Of a stretch of DNA of 64,000 nucleotides, positions 1 through 10,400 are shown in pieces. This DNA comes from Flavobacteriales bacterium UBA1993. GTDB taxonomy: Bacteria > Bacteroidota > Bacteroidia > Flavobacteriales_G > Salibacteraceae. Position numbers and translations under genes: made by a program. Below the pieces are notes generated by a model. That model was not told where the DNA came from and searched no databases. It worked only from the letters and a program-made list of their open reading frames with translations. The DNA lies in assembly GCA_002336485.1 (NCBI GenBank), contig DDCZ01000023.1, forward strand, positions 1-64,000. Reading direction: 5' to 3'. How positions within the stretch are numbered: the stretch's first letter is position 1; the number at the start of each line of letters is the position of its first letter.

Positions 1-2
1 GA

Positions 3-317
3 TTGGAACTGGGGTTTAACGGGTTATCAAGAATAATCCATATCGACTATTACTCCATAGAAGGCGACTTCCTTTTATTCCCAAACCCAACTAGCAACAA
101 AGTCAATTTGATACGCTCGAACCCTTCTAGGCAGCAATTAAAAATTAAGGTTTTCACGTTTCAAGGTGAACACATGTTCGATATGCAAACACCACGAGAG
201 ACGGTACAAATCGATGTTAGTACATGGCCCTCGGGAACGTATCTCATTACAATTCATAACCAGGATGCCTTGATGGAAAAGGTGCAATACGCTAACTTCA
301 TTGTAACCAATAATTAG
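3..317 (+). CDS. C-terminal part of a T9SS-sorted secreted protein (cut by window start)
   Basis: Only the last 104 residues are visible; the frame is open to the window edge, so the true start lies upstream and the TTG at position 3 is not meaningful. The visible part is a type A T9SS sorting domain: a 'LLFPNPTSNKVNL' box, a beta-rich middle (KVFTFQGEHMFD) and a closing 'WPSGTYLITI' strand. Such domains carry exported proteins through the type IX secretion system to the cell surface or medium, where they are cleaved off. The identity of the cargo cannot be told from this fragment. It reads toward the DUF983 gene with a 57-base gap. Confidence 0.8.
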   Translation: MELGFNGLSRIIHIDYYSIEGDFLLFPNPTSNKVNLIRSNPSRQQLKIKVFTFQGEHMFDMQTPRETVQIDVSTWPSGTYLITIHNQDALMEKVQYANFIVTNN

Positions 318-374
318 TGCCCAAAATCACAGATTGAATGAACATTTAGTCTGACATTCGCCAAAACATTTAGC

Positions 375-752
375 GTGAAAAAAGGATCAAAACTGTATTC
401 TATTTTAGGTCAAAAATGCCCTAGATGCCACGAGGGCGATATGTTTGAGAAACGCAATCCTTATATCTTGAAAAATATCTGGGACATGCACGACGGCTGC
501 TCAAATTGTGGGCAGCGATATCAACTAGAACCTTCCTTTTTTTATGGGGCCATGTACGTTAACTATGGCATCACCATCGGCATTGCGCTTACAATCGCAG
601 CAATAATGATGATTTCAGGTTCCTGGGAAAAGTGGCACTACCTTGCAGCTATTAGCGCAGGTATCATTGGATTGGCTCCAATTACCTTTAGAATAGGTCG
701 AATGGTTTGGATAAATATGTTTGTCGGCTACAAGCCCGACGAATCGGATTAA
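375..752 (+). CDS. DUF983 family small membrane protein
   Basis: A 125-residue protein with two cysteine pairs near the N terminus (C15-x2-C18 and C42-x2-C45), resembling a zinc knuckle, followed by two hydrophobic segments (about residues 60-80 and 88-105). This arrangement is the DUF983 family, found widely in Bacteroidota and Alphaproteobacteria and of unknown function; some members sit near cytochrome oxidase assembly genes, but here the neighbours give no such hint. The start is GTG at 375, giving MKKGSKLYSILGQKCPRC, a typical family N terminus. Its stop codon overlaps the end of the convergent gene at 749 by four bases. Confidence 0.8.
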   Translation: MKKGSKLYSILGQKCPRCHEGDMFEKRNPYILKNIWDMHDGCSNCGQRYQLEPSFFYGAMYVNYGITIGIALTIAAIMMISGSWEKWHYLAAISAGIIGLAPITFRIGRMVWINMFVGYKPDESD

Positions 753-1168
753 ACCAATTCCTTAGGGCAGTAAATACCTAGAATCGTTAAGCCAGCTTTT
801 CCAAGAGGGAATCGTATTGTCTTTTCGTCTTCGACTCTAACAGACTTATTAAAGCCCGAGTTACTTCCAAATAAGTCGCGTACATGTCGTTTTGATCGCT
901 TAAACTTCAAGACAAAGCTGTCCTCCTCAACGGTCCAATTGCCTTTCAGTATCATCTTCTTTTGATCCTCGGCTTTTTGTAGATCCAGAACAAACTTTTG
1001 GTTCTCATTTAATGCCAATGAAATATCCGCTATCCCATTACCAATAGACCGATACTTGACCGCTCCAAAGGAGGCATGAGCCAGAGCCAGTGAGAGTGCA
1101 AGCGAGGCATAATGTCGCTTTCTGTTCTTAACTAAATAACGATACTTAAAAAATCTAAACAAACCCAT
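749..1168 (-). CDS. hypothetical exported or membrane-anchored protein
   Basis: I do not recognise this 139-residue protein. The ATG at 1168 gives a very basic N terminus (GLFRFFKYRYLVKNRKRHY) followed by a short hydrophobic stretch (ASLALSLALAHASFG), which could be a weak signal peptide or anchor. The rest is charged and beta-prone, with WTVEEDSFVLKFK and a C-terminal strand LTILGIYCPKEL. A lipocalin-like or small sensor fold is imaginable but unsupported. An alternative TTG start at 1198 would add ten residues. A perfect 7-base inverted repeat lies just upstream of the ATG. It converges on the DUF983 gene. Confidence 0.5.
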   Translation of the reverse strand: MGLFRFFKYRYLVKNRKRHYASLALSLALAHASFGAVKYRSIGNGIADISLALNENQKFVLDLQKAEDQKKMILKGNWTVEEDSFVLKFKRSKRHVRDLFGSNSGFNKSVRVEDEKTIRFPLGKAGLTILGIYCPKELV

Positions 1169-1174
1169 AACAAA

Positions 1175-1195
1175 CGTCTTATTGTTAGTAAGACG
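1175..1195 (-). promoter_or_regulatory. inverted repeat CGTCTTA-N7-TAAGACG before the hypothetical gene
   Basis: Two perfect 7-base arms separated by seven bases lie 7-27 bases upstream of the ATG at 1168. In RNA this would form a hairpin at the very start of the message; in DNA it could be an operator. No T-run follows on the minus strand, so it is not a factor-independent terminator in that direction. No regulator can be named. Confidence 0.3.
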
Positions 1196-1272
1196 CAATT
1201 GCTACCAAATGGTTTACAGTTCAAGACGATAACCTATATCCGTTCGCCGAATGCTGTATAAAGACGTATGAA

Positions 1273-2133
1273 TTAATTACTGACCTCAACAACCAAGTAA
1301 TCAGTTACTTCCCAAAATGCTTTTCGGTCTAAAATCTTTATTGACTCCACTGTCTCGTTTTGATCCAGCACAAACTCATAGGAAGACTCCGGATGGTTTG
1401 TAATCACCTTAGCTTTTTTGGAATATAATGGAATACTTATTAAATCTCGTTGATCTACCTCTTTGAATAACGATCGATCCAGCTTAGATACATCCAATTT
1501 TTTTGAACTACCAACGCCTAAAATTCCGCCTTCCTTAGTAACGACTCCATTCTTCTTCAGCTCCTTTGCATCACCTACCGTGTAGTATACCGAGTGTAAT
1601 TCTTCATCCATTTTTATTACCTCCTCGGTCAGCTCAATGTTGTTGACGCGCATGCTATCCATCGTGCTTAATATCTCATCTATCTGAATATCCTTATTTG
1701 CTAGTAGTTTCATTAATTCGCTGACCTGCTCCTCTTTTTGAGCAATGCGGTCCAGCATTCCGCTGATTCGGCCCTCTAGCTTTTCATTCGCCACCTTGCT
1801 ATCCTTCATTCTTGCATAAAGATCAGCCAGTTGCTTTTGGTTTGCTTCCAGCAAGTTGTCCAGACTCTCAACTTGGTCAATGATGGTTTCCTTACTAAGC
1901 AAAACATTCTCGCTTGTGTCAAGCTTAAATATGCCGTTTGACGTGCTTACTTCATTGACCTTGGAGGCAATTGATTCCAACTCACTTTTGAATAAATCTA
2001 AAAGCGAATCTTTTTGGACTTGAAGCAAAGAGTCTTGGTTTTGAACGACCTCTTTTTGCTCCGATGATCCCGTACAATTAAAAAGAGTAATTGCCGCTAG
2101 AAGGGCAAAACCCAGTGGATATAACTTATTCAT
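1273..2133 (-). CDS. coiled-coil lipoprotein of unknown function
   Basis: A 286-residue protein. The ATG at 2133 gives the lipoprotein signal MNKLYPLGFALLAAITLFNC, with the lipobox cysteine at residue 20; an upstream in-frame ATG at 2172 would place 13 residues before the signal and is less likely. Residues of roughly 30-185 are rich in heptad-like L, E, K and Q (for example LEANQKQLADLYARM and RIAQKEEQVSELMKLL), indicating a long coiled coil. A small globular tail of about 100 residues follows (VTKEGGILGVGSSKKLDVSK, then DYLVVEV at the end). It is probably anchored in the periplasm or outer membrane. It is divergent from the phospho-sugar mutase gene. Confidence 0.65.
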   Translation of the reverse strand: MNKLYPLGFALLAAITLFNCTGSSEQKEVVQNQDSLLQVQKDSLLDLFKSELESIASKVNEVSTSNGIFKLDTSENVLLSKETIIDQVESLDNLLEANQKQLADLYARMKDSKVANEKLEGRISGMLDRIAQKEEQVSELMKLLANKDIQIDEILSTMDSMRVNNIELTEEVIKMDEELHSVYYTVGDAKELKKNGVVTKEGGILGVGSSKKLDVSKLDRSLFKEVDQRDLISIPLYSKKAKVITNHPESSYEFVLDQNETVESIKILDRKAFWEVTDYLVVEVSN

Positions 2134-2244
2134 GGTAGATTTTTGGCAAAAGTACGGAGGAAGGTTAATCAAATTCCCTAGACCTTGATCGAGATTTCAA
2201 CCGACAAACCGAATCGTCTGTGTAGAAATCGTCGGTCGAGAATG

Positions 2245-2252
2245 TACATTTG
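2245..2252 (+). promoter_or_regulatory. -7 element TACATTTG for the phospho-sugar mutase gene
   Basis: TACATTTG matches the Bacteroidota -7 consensus TAnnTTTG exactly and lies 21 bases before the ATG at 2274. A convincing TTG at the -33 spacing was not seen, so the call rests on the -7 box alone. Confidence 0.5.
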
Positions 2253-2273
2253 CAGTCGATTTAATAGCCCATT

Positions 2274-3968
2274 ATGACTGCGAAAGAAACTGCCGAGAAC
2301 TGGATTAATCAAAACTTAGATGAAAACTCGAAGTTTGAGATTAAGCAATTACTTGACGGAGACGCCTCCCTTCTCGAGGATGCGTTTCACAAAAACTTGG
2401 AATTTGGAACCGGAGGAATGCGTGGAGTAATGGGTATAGGCTCTAATCGTGTGAACAGGTACACCTTAGGTATGGCTACACAAGGTTTGTCTAATTATTT
2501 AAACAAGCAGTTTGCAGATCAAGCCATCAAGGTGGTGATCGCATACGACTGCAGAAACAACAGCAAGGAGTTTGGGCAATTGGTCGCGGATATTTTTTCG
2601 GCGAATGGCATACATGCATACCTATTTAGCGCCTTGCGCCCTACCCCTGAACTATCATTCGCCGTTCGTCACTTAGGATGTCAAAGCGGAATCGTCATCA
2701 CCGCTTCGCATAATCCACCCGAATACAATGGATATAAAGTTTATTGGGAAGACGGCGCTCAAATTGTTCATCCCCATGATGCCGGCATTATAGGGGAAGT
2801 CAATGCGATACAATCTCTAGATCAAATCAAATTTGACTCCAATGCGGAGAACATAACATTTATTGAATCTGAAATTGATAAGGCTTTCATTCAGACATCC
2901 ATAGAACAGCGAAAGACCACCAAATCAGATCCACTAAAAATTGTTTTCACATCACTGCATGGCACGTCGATTACGGTTATGCCCGAGCTACTAAATCAAG
3001 CTGGATATACGGATGTTCATATCGTTGAAGAGCAGGCTATTCCAGACGGGAACTTCCCAACCGTGGAGAGTCCCAATCCAGAGGAACGCGCAGCCCTTGA
3101 TCTAGCATTAAAAAAGGCAGATGCAATTAGCGCTGATATGGTGGTTGGCACCGATCCTGATAGTGATCGACTCGGAGTAGCAATTCGCAATGACAAAGGT
3201 GAGATGCAACTTCTAAATGGGAATCAATGTGGGGTTTTATTGACCGACTATTTGCTCGACAAAACAGAACTGAAAGGCAATGAGTTTATCGCATACACCA
3301 TTGTGAGCAGCGAGCTCTTTGGCGATGTAGCAAAGCACTACAATGTCGACTCAGAAGTGTGTTTGACGGGGTTTAAGCATATCGCCTCGTTAATACGGAA
3401 CAATGAAGGATTAAAAAAATTCATTGGGGGTGGAGAAGAGAGCTATGGTTACATGATCGGCGACTTTGTTCGCGATAAGGACGCGCTTACATCAACGCTC
3501 TTGTTTTGTGATATGGCTGCTGAATTGAAGGCAAATGGCAGTAGTGCATTCGAACGGCTTTGCTCTATCTATGAACGACACGGATTGTATACGGAACACC
3601 TGATTAGCATTACCAAAAAAGGAATCCATGGGGCTCGAGAAATATCTGCTATTATGGATCGTTTGAGGTCAGAGTCGCCAAAAACACTTGCGGGCGAGAC
3701 TGTTTGCCAAGTGGATGACATTAAAGTAGGAACATCCCGAGATCTAATTACGGGGAAACAATCCACGCTCGACTTACCCACGTCGAACGTGTTGCAATTC
3801 TATACGGAGAGCGGAAGCAAGATTTCAGCACGTCCTTCAGGCACCGAACCAAAGATTAAATTTTACTTCAGCTTACGAGCAGATTGGAACCCCAGTTTAA
3901 ATTATATGGCGCAAGAAAAAATCCTCAACGATAAGATTGAACTAATCATTGAGGATTTAAATCTTTAG
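2274..3968 (+). CDS. phospho-sugar mutase (phosphoglucomutase/phosphomannomutase family)
   Basis: A 564-residue alpha-D-phosphohexomutase, which moves a phosphate between C1 and C6 of glucose or mannose and feeds nucleotide-sugar and glycogen pathways in the cytoplasm. All four hallmark motifs are visible: the phosphoserine loop TASHNPP with Ser145, the Mg2+ loop DPDSDR at 294-299, the sugar loop GGEESYG at 386-392 and the phosphate-binding loop RPSGTEP at 520-526. Length and motif spelling fit the PgcA-like long subgroup common in Bacteroidota and Firmicutes rather than GlmM (about 445 residues). Substrate preference cannot be decided from sequence. It is monocistronic, with a convergent operon ending at 3983. 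Confidence 0.92.
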   Translation: MTAKETAENWINQNLDENSKFEIKQLLDGDASLLEDAFHKNLEFGTGGMRGVMGIGSNRVNRYTLGMATQGLSNYLNKQFADQAIKVVIAYDCRNNSKEFGQLVADIFSANGIHAYLFSALRPTPELSFAVRHLGCQSGIVITASHNPPEYNGYKVYWEDGAQIVHPHDAGIIGEVNAIQSLDQIKFDSNAENITFIESEIDKAFIQTSIEQRKTTKSDPLKIVFTSLHGTSITVMPELLNQAGYTDVHIVEEQAIPDGNFPTVESPNPEERAALDLALKKADAISADMVVGTDPDSDRLGVAIRNDKGEMQLLNGNQCGVLLTDYLLDKTELKGNEFIAYTIVSSELFGDVAKHYNVDSEVCLTGFKHIASLIRNNEGLKKFIGGGEESYGYMIGDFVRDKDALTSTLLFCDMAAELKANGSSAFERLCSIYERHGLYTEHLISITKKGIHGAREISAIMDRLRSESPKTLAGETVCQVDDIKVGTSRDLITGKQSTLDLPTSNVLQFYTESGSKISARPSGTEPKIKFYFSLRADWNPSLNYMAQEKILNDKIELIIEDLNL

Positions 3969-3982
3969 AGATATTCCCGTGT

Positions 3983-4300
3983 TTAATCGAGGGCGTCTTC
4001 TTTCATTTTATAATAGGACTCGATAGCATCCTCGTTATTGGATATCCACCAATACCATGTTTCTTCACGGCTTAGGTTTTTCATTCCTTTCTGAGGAACT
4101 TCATATTGAGTCATGAATTCCTGAACATAAGACGTATTTTCAGTCGGATTTGCATACCAGACTTTCCATTCGTTCCAGACGTCTAGAGGATCATATGACG
4201 TAGTTGGTGCCACATCTGGATGATCGTATTTCTGCTGCTGAGCTTGGGCTTGAAAGGCACAGGCCATGACAGCGATACAAAGTGTGATAATTACTCTCAT
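3983..4300 (-). CDS. small secreted helical protein B, partner of the PKD adhesin operon
   Basis: A 105-residue protein with a clear signal peptide (MRVIITLCIAVMACAFQAQA, cleavage probably before QQQKYD). The mature part is acidic and tryptophan-rich, probably helical (NLSREETWYWWISNNEDAIE). It is not a family I recognise, but it aligns with the small protein at the other end of the operon (10858..11211): shared P-x-E-x3-Y-[VI]-Q, a P nine residues later, and a W-[IV]-[ST] followed by AIE. The ATG overlaps the stop of the upstream PKD gene (ATGA), so translation is probably coupled. A helper or ligand of the adhesin is plausible inference only. Confidence 0.6.
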   Translation of the reverse strand: MRVIITLCIAVMACAFQAQAQQQKYDHPDVAPTTSYDPLDVWNEWKVWYANPTENTSYVQEFMTQYEVPQKGMKNLSREETWYWWISNNEDAIESYYKMKEDALD

Positions 4301-7300
4301 TGATCTTTAGCTTTTGATATCACGAAGTTTCCGTAAATCTTTTCTTTAATTCTATTTGTCTGCTTGTATTCAACTGCATAAGCATAGGATCCAATTTGCA
4401 TAACTCGACCTTGGTAAAGGCCATCCCATCGTGCATTTTCGTTTTCACCAAAAAACACCTCATGCCCCCATCTATCATAAACCCATAGTCGGACAAACTC
4501 TAAATCTTCTCCCTTAACCTCAAAGTAATCGTTGATTCCATCGGCGTTTGGTGAGAAGCTCTTAGGCACAAACAAGGTCTGATGATAGTCGATATCTACG
4601 CCCTTAATTAGCATAGCATTGCAACCGTAATCAGACTCTGTATACAAGGAAACTTGATACCTACCTGAGTTCGCATATTCATGATTAATTGGGTCGCGCT
4701 TTGTACTTGAAGTGCTATCGCCAAAATGCCACAACCAGTTCACTCCACCTTCAGAGTAATTTGTAATCTCAACTACTGGATCAAGTAAGCTGTATACTTC
4801 AGCGCCAAGATCAAAGTCGGCGATTGGATTTGAATAAATCACGACGTTTTCTTTAAGCCGAGTGCTGTCATAACAACCTTCAAGGGTTGTCACTTTTAGT
4901 CCCACTGCAAATTCATAATAATCTTGTCCATCCTCGACCGAATAACAATGTGTCGGATTAACGTCTGAACCAGTATCATCATCTCCAAAGTACCAACTAT
5001 ATCCAAGCTTGTCTGGGTCAACCGCAACCTGTGATTTATCAATAAACGTAACACAATGAGGGCTACATCCTTCCAGTGTGTCCGCCACAAAGTCGGCAAC
5101 AGGGTTATGGTAAACGACTGCGTTTCGCACAATGCTATCAATACACTTATACTGTGTTTCCACAATCAGGCTTGCCTGGTAAGTTCCTCCCTTGGCAAAC
5201 GTATTTGTTGGGTGCTGCTCGTTCGATTCATTTCCGTCGCCAAAGAACCACTGCCAATCAATGACACCCGTGGTATCATATGTATAATCAAAGTAGGTCT
5301 CATCTCTGTATCTAATCGGAGTTTCCGCACAAACGTGGTCATCCATTACCAAAATCTTTGCTTTTGGACGAGGACGAATTAGGATCTCAGTCTCAACAGT
5401 AGTATGACAACCATGATTCGAGAATGGAGTATGAGCTAAGATGTATGGTCCTGGTTCCTGATAAAAGTTTCCTACTCTTTCGTTGCTAGCGACTTTCCCA
5501 TCACCAAATTCCCAATCCCACTGCACTAAAGTGGAACTAAACATATTGTCGAGTACTGAAGAATCTTTAAAGCGCACCGTTTGTTCTTCGCATTCTCCAT
5601 TCTGGGTGAAGTAAGGAACAGGCACTGGATAAATGTCAAGTGGTTTCACCACAATGTTTGTACAACCTTTATCGGTACCAACAAGCAATTTAACGTTGTA
5701 TGTGCCATGAATGCTATACTCATGTTCTGCATTTTGGGTGTATAGCGGCGGTGTACCATCTCCAAAGTCCCACTCCCAATAATTAAGGTTACCCTGAGTG
5801 GACACAGAAATATCTGTATAGGCCGCAGTATCATTCGAGCAAACGTTTGGTGATATAAAATCTACATCCGGTATACTGAACACTTCTACCGTGTCTTCGA
5901 GAATTATAGCACACCCGAAGTCACTGGTTACCGTTAAAGTCACAACATATAGTCCATCCTGCGGATAAACATGGGCAGGATCTTGTGCCCCGCTAGGTGA
6001 AGAACCATCTCCAAATTGCCATTCCCATGTATCAAGATTACCGGAAGATATTGTAGTTAAATCTGTAAATGCCATTGGAGAGCCTTCACAATCTGGGTCA
6101 TAACTAAAGTCAACTACAGGATTAGGATAAACGAACACAGAATCGATCACAGTGTCCTTACATCCAAGGTTAGCCGTGGTAATCAGTGTACACAGATAAA
6201 CGTTTGGAACAGTATAGGTATGTTGAAATTGATTCGTTGAATAATCAAAGGTTCCGTCACCATCTACGTCCCAATCCCAATCAATAATGTTTCCTCCTAG
6301 AGCGTAACTATTATCTACAAACGTGATTTGATTATCAGCACAACCATCATTCAAGATCATTTGTGCAACAGGTATTGGGTTTACTGTGATATTAACCTCA
6401 TCAAAGACTGTATCGCAATTGGCATTACCTACAGACCATCGGAGTGTATTCACCCCAGGAGCCAAACCGGCTACCTCTGAATCGTAAGCATTTGCATTGG
6501 TAAAGGTTCCAGACCCACCAACTACTGACCATGCTCCAAGTCCATTATTTCCCTGAAGCTGATATGTTGTCGAACAAATTGATGTATCCGGTCCTGCATC
6601 CGCCGTAGGTGGGTTAATTGTAACTGCAATACATGTATCAATACTCGAGCATGAATCTTCTAGTGTGACGCAAACGGTATCATTAACTAAGTTACCATTG
6701 AAGACTATCTGTACAGACGAACTGTCATTGTTCGCACCAACTATGTTTCCAGAACCTCCTACCGACCATGTATATGATTCTGCGAAAGCGTAAGGAATAA
6801 CACTGTAGGTAAACGTATCAGACGAACATAGTTGCGTTGGAGCCGCAGCCATTTGAATGGCCGGAGGAGGAGGGCAACAGTGATAAAAAAGTCTACCATT
6901 CCATATTCTAGGGTTAAAACTTGTTCCAAAAGGGTAATCCTTGCCGTACGCAACAGAAAGGCTTAAATCTGCATTAGTTACGTATGCATTTCCAGCCGTA
7001 CCTGTACCGTTTGTGTATCTCATATAGGGACCAGCAGAACCCACAAATGCACGCGTGACATACAGCCCAACTGTCTGTCCTGCAGGGACATAAAGATTCA
7101 TCCAAATTGGCACGTGAGTGAAGTTGTTTACCCCAGCCGATGTAAGGTTGACAACGCTGTCAATCATTGTCCAGCCTGTTGCGGCATTTGCGTTTCCGAC
7201 CACAGTGCCAGATCTCCACCAAATTTCAACTTCTTGAATCGTGCCAGCATCAAAATTACACCAGACCGAGTCTAGGAATATGTTGTTGATTGCGGTAACA

Positions 7301-7434
7301 TTAAACATGTTTCCATCTTGCCCATTATTATAGTTCATAATGGTGTTGATAGGGCTTGCACATTGTGACTTGAGGCCACTAAATGGTGCGAAGACCAACA
7401 ACGCAACTGTTACTATGTAGAAATACTTTCTCAT
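4297..7434 (-). CDS. giant PKD-repeat surface protein B with type B T9SS sorting domain
   Basis: A 1045-residue secreted protein. The signal peptide is MRKYFYIVTVALLVFAPFSG; ATG 7434 is chosen over TTG 7443. An N-terminal domain of about 170 residues ends in a CCPPPP hinge, then come Ig-like segments and seven PKD domains recognisable by [WY]-x-W-x-FGDG-type cores (WEWQFGDGS, WEWDFGDGT, WDWEFGDGK, WQWFFGDGN and others). The last 90 residues form the 'gliding motility-associated' C-terminal domain: PKSFSPNADGINDYF, YDRWGHEVFF, WDG, and a final strand with IYGNFVI. This directs T9SS export and surface display. An adhesin or structural role is inferred. It starts one base after the stop of the paralogous gene 7436..10840. 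Confidence 0.85.
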   Translation of the reverse strand: MRKYFYIVTVALLVFAPFSGLKSQCASPINTIMNYNNGQDGNMFNVTAINNIFLDSVWCNFDAGTIQEVEIWWRSGTVVGNANAATGWTMIDSVVNLTSAGVNNFTHVPIWMNLYVPAGQTVGLYVTRAFVGSAGPYMRYTNGTGTAGNAYVTNADLSLSVAYGKDYPFGTSFNPRIWNGRLFYHCCPPPPAIQMAAAPTQLCSSDTFTYSVIPYAFAESYTWSVGGSGNIVGANNDSSSVQIVFNGNLVNDTVCVTLEDSCSSIDTCIAVTINPPTADAGPDTSICSTTYQLQGNNGLGAWSVVGGSGTFTNANAYDSEVAGLAPGVNTLRWSVGNANCDTVFDEVNITVNPIPVAQMILNDGCADNQITFVDNSYALGGNIIDWDWDVDGDGTFDYSTNQFQHTYTVPNVYLCTLITTANLGCKDTVIDSVFVYPNPVVDFSYDPDCEGSPMAFTDLTTISSGNLDTWEWQFGDGSSPSGAQDPAHVYPQDGLYVVTLTVTSDFGCAIILEDTVEVFSIPDVDFISPNVCSNDTAAYTDISVSTQGNLNYWEWDFGDGTPPLYTQNAEHEYSIHGTYNVKLLVGTDKGCTNIVVKPLDIYPVPVPYFTQNGECEEQTVRFKDSSVLDNMFSSTLVQWDWEFGDGKVASNERVGNFYQEPGPYILAHTPFSNHGCHTTVETEILIRPRPKAKILVMDDHVCAETPIRYRDETYFDYTYDTTGVIDWQWFFGDGNESNEQHPTNTFAKGGTYQASLIVETQYKCIDSIVRNAVVYHNPVADFVADTLEGCSPHCVTFIDKSQVAVDPDKLGYSWYFGDDDTGSDVNPTHCYSVEDGQDYYEFAVGLKVTTLEGCYDSTRLKENVVIYSNPIADFDLGAEVYSLLDPVVEITNYSEGGVNWLWHFGDSTSSTKRDPINHEYANSGRYQVSLYTESDYGCNAMLIKGVDIDYHQTLFVPKSFSPNADGINDYFEVKGEDLEFVRLWVYDRWGHEVFFGENENARWDGLYQGRVMQIGSYAYAVEYKQTNRIKEKIYGNFVISKAKDQ

Positions 7435-7435
7435 C

Positions 7436-10400
7436 TTATTCAATTCCTAATACTGAAACGCTACCAAAGTGTTCGAACACTTCGCCCGTTTTATCAGTGT
7501 ATCTGATTTTGTAGAAATAAAGTCCTTGCTGAATTATCTTATTCTGGTTGTTTCTGCCATCCCACGAAGCATCCAACCCGTTTGTTTCATAGATCGCAGT
7601 TCCCCATCGATCATATATAGCCATATCCATCTCTGTAATATCCTCGAGACCGGCGACAAAGAAAAATTCGTTTTTACCATCTCCATTTGGCGTGAATGCA
7701 CTTGGTATATAAGGAACATTGACATGGTGAACGTTCACATCGGTTTTGGTCGTATCCGTGCAACCATAGATGTTGCGCGCAATCATAACCACTTCATAAT
7801 CTCCAGCCTCGGCCCATTCGTGAAAAGGATTGTGTTCTGAAGATTTCTCTTCATCGCCAAAGCTCCAAACGTATCTGTTCGCTTGGCTAGAAGTATTGAT
7901 AAACTGAGCTACTGGTCGTTTGGTTGACAAGGTTAGAAGATCTTCTGGTGTGTGCTGAAATGAAGCCGCCGGCTGAGGCACTACATAAACTATGCTATCC
8001 TTGGTAACTTCGGAGTAACAATTCTCCTCGGTGAGCACTTTGAGGGTGACATCGTAACTCAGGTGTTTTCCAGAATAATTCAAATAGATATTTTCTGCAG
8101 TATCCAAGCGCGTATTTCCATCTCCGAATACCCAGCTTCGCTCCCATGACACCCCTGACTCACTCGCTGTGCTGTCAATAAACGAAACCGTTAGTGGCGA
8201 ACAGCCGCTATCTGGGGTTGCGTCGAAACGCGGAATTAGTCGCTCGTAAATCTTAATTGGATGCTCAATCAGCGATGTACAACCTCTAAAAGACTCGACA
8301 TATAATGACACATCGTACAAGCCAAAGTCTTCGAAAACATGCTCAGGATTATGCTCATCCGCTAAAACGGTGCTGTCGCCAAAATCCCACTCATATTTCA
8401 TTACTGGCTCGAGAAAGAAGGTAGTATCCGTAAATTGAACTTTATTGTCTTCACATCCATCTGTGAAATAGAAATCTGCCTTTGGGATTTCATAAACCGG
8501 TACTGATTTAAGAATAGAACTTTCACATCCCTTTTCCGATGTTGTGGTTAATCGCACACTATAGTCACCAACCGCGTCGAACATATGGAAGACTTCTTTG
8601 CCATTGTAAAACCAAGTCGAATCTACTTGCCAATCATATTGGGTCATAGCACCATATGCAATATGCGAAACAGCATCTAAGTCCAATGTATCTCCCAGAC
8701 ACACCTTATTTGTAAAGTTAAACTCACTTACCGGTGTTGGATAAATCTCTATGTAGCCAATACTGTCGTCAAAACAGCCTTGTGACGACCAAACCTGCAA
8801 GTGAACTGGCACAAACCCATTGATATTGTAGTCATGTGAAGGATCTTGAATAATGCTAGAATCGCCTCCATCTCCAAAGGTCCATGTCCATGCATCAACG
8901 TCGGCGCCAGTTACTGTACTCTTATCTGAAAATACTGAAGTTTGATATTGACACGAATTGTCAACTACAAAATCGGCCTTAGGCAAATGGTAGACTCTTA
9001 CATCTATTTGCTGAGAGCTTTCGCACGTACTATCTGAGACGGTATTACATGTAACTGTATAAAATCCAGGATCTTGATACAAATGAGAAACGTTAGTGGC
9101 ACTAACCGCCGGTGTACCATCTCCAAAATCCCATGTCGTGGTTGCAATAGCTCCTGTGGCCACCGAATTCGCATTATTAAAGGACATAACCTCATTGAAA
9201 CAAACATTGTCTGCAGAAATATCCATATCCGGCACTGGGTTTACATAGACATCTTTAAAAAGAGTATCCGCACAGCCCTGAACATTCGCTATTAACCGAA
9301 CTGAGTATGTTCCTGAGTTTAAATACTGATGAATCGGATTCTGAACAACGTGATTATTCACTAAATCTCCATCCATATCCCATAGCCATGAATTTATTGT
9401 TGCTCCATTTCCGGTACTCTGATCGTTAAATGGAACTGGCCCACCTTCACATACGTTTACAGTACTAAACCCAGCTGTTGGCGTAATATTGATTGTCACG
9501 ATCATTTGATCAGAGGTAGAAGGGCAACCTCCTGCTGAAACAGTCCATTGAAGAATGTGTGTTCCAGGAACACTTGACAAGTAAGTCGAATTATGTGCGG
9601 TTGAATCACTGAATGTTCCCGGTCCTGGAGAACTTACAACTGTCCATTCACCCGATCCTATATTGGCTGCGTTCGCTGCTAGTTGTGCCTTATGATCTGA
9701 ACAAACCGTTCGGTCTGGGCCGGCATTCGCTACGTTCGGTAGAGTCATGGTATTCACCGTAATACAAGTAGAATCGCTCCATGCACACGAATCCTTAACT
9801 CGAACACAGATTTCAGCGTTTCCAACGGAGAACGATACATTAATTGCGTTGCTATCCTCATTCGACAACAAAGTTGCATTGGTAATGGACCAATCATACT
9901 CTAGAATTCCGTTAGCGGCGACCACACTATACCATTCACTGTTGTTCTGACAAACAGAAGTCAAGCCTGTAATACTGCTTGGCGTTGTTGGTTGATTGAT
10001 TGTGTAGGTGAAACACGTATCACCGCTCCATGTGCAGGAATCTTCAAGCTCTACACAAATTTGACCACCCGTTGAATTTGGGCCAATCGCAACAGTTATC
10101 ATAGTATCTCCCTGGTTTGCGACAATTGAATCGCCCACAGGAACCGTCCAAGAATAATCTTCGGCAATTGAGTCTAATGGTATCCACCATGTCACCGTAT
10201 CTCCCTGACAGATTTGGGTTGGCCCGTTGAATGGGCCCTGCGGCTTCGGTGGTAGTGGACAACAGCTGTGATAACCAATAATTCGGCTAGTGTTGTAGCT
10301 AACCTCCGACCAAATGTTGTGCATTTGTTGATTATTCAGCGGGAATTGCATTCCGCTTCTTCTAAGTGTGGTATTGTTACCCAAGATGCTCGTGACAAAG

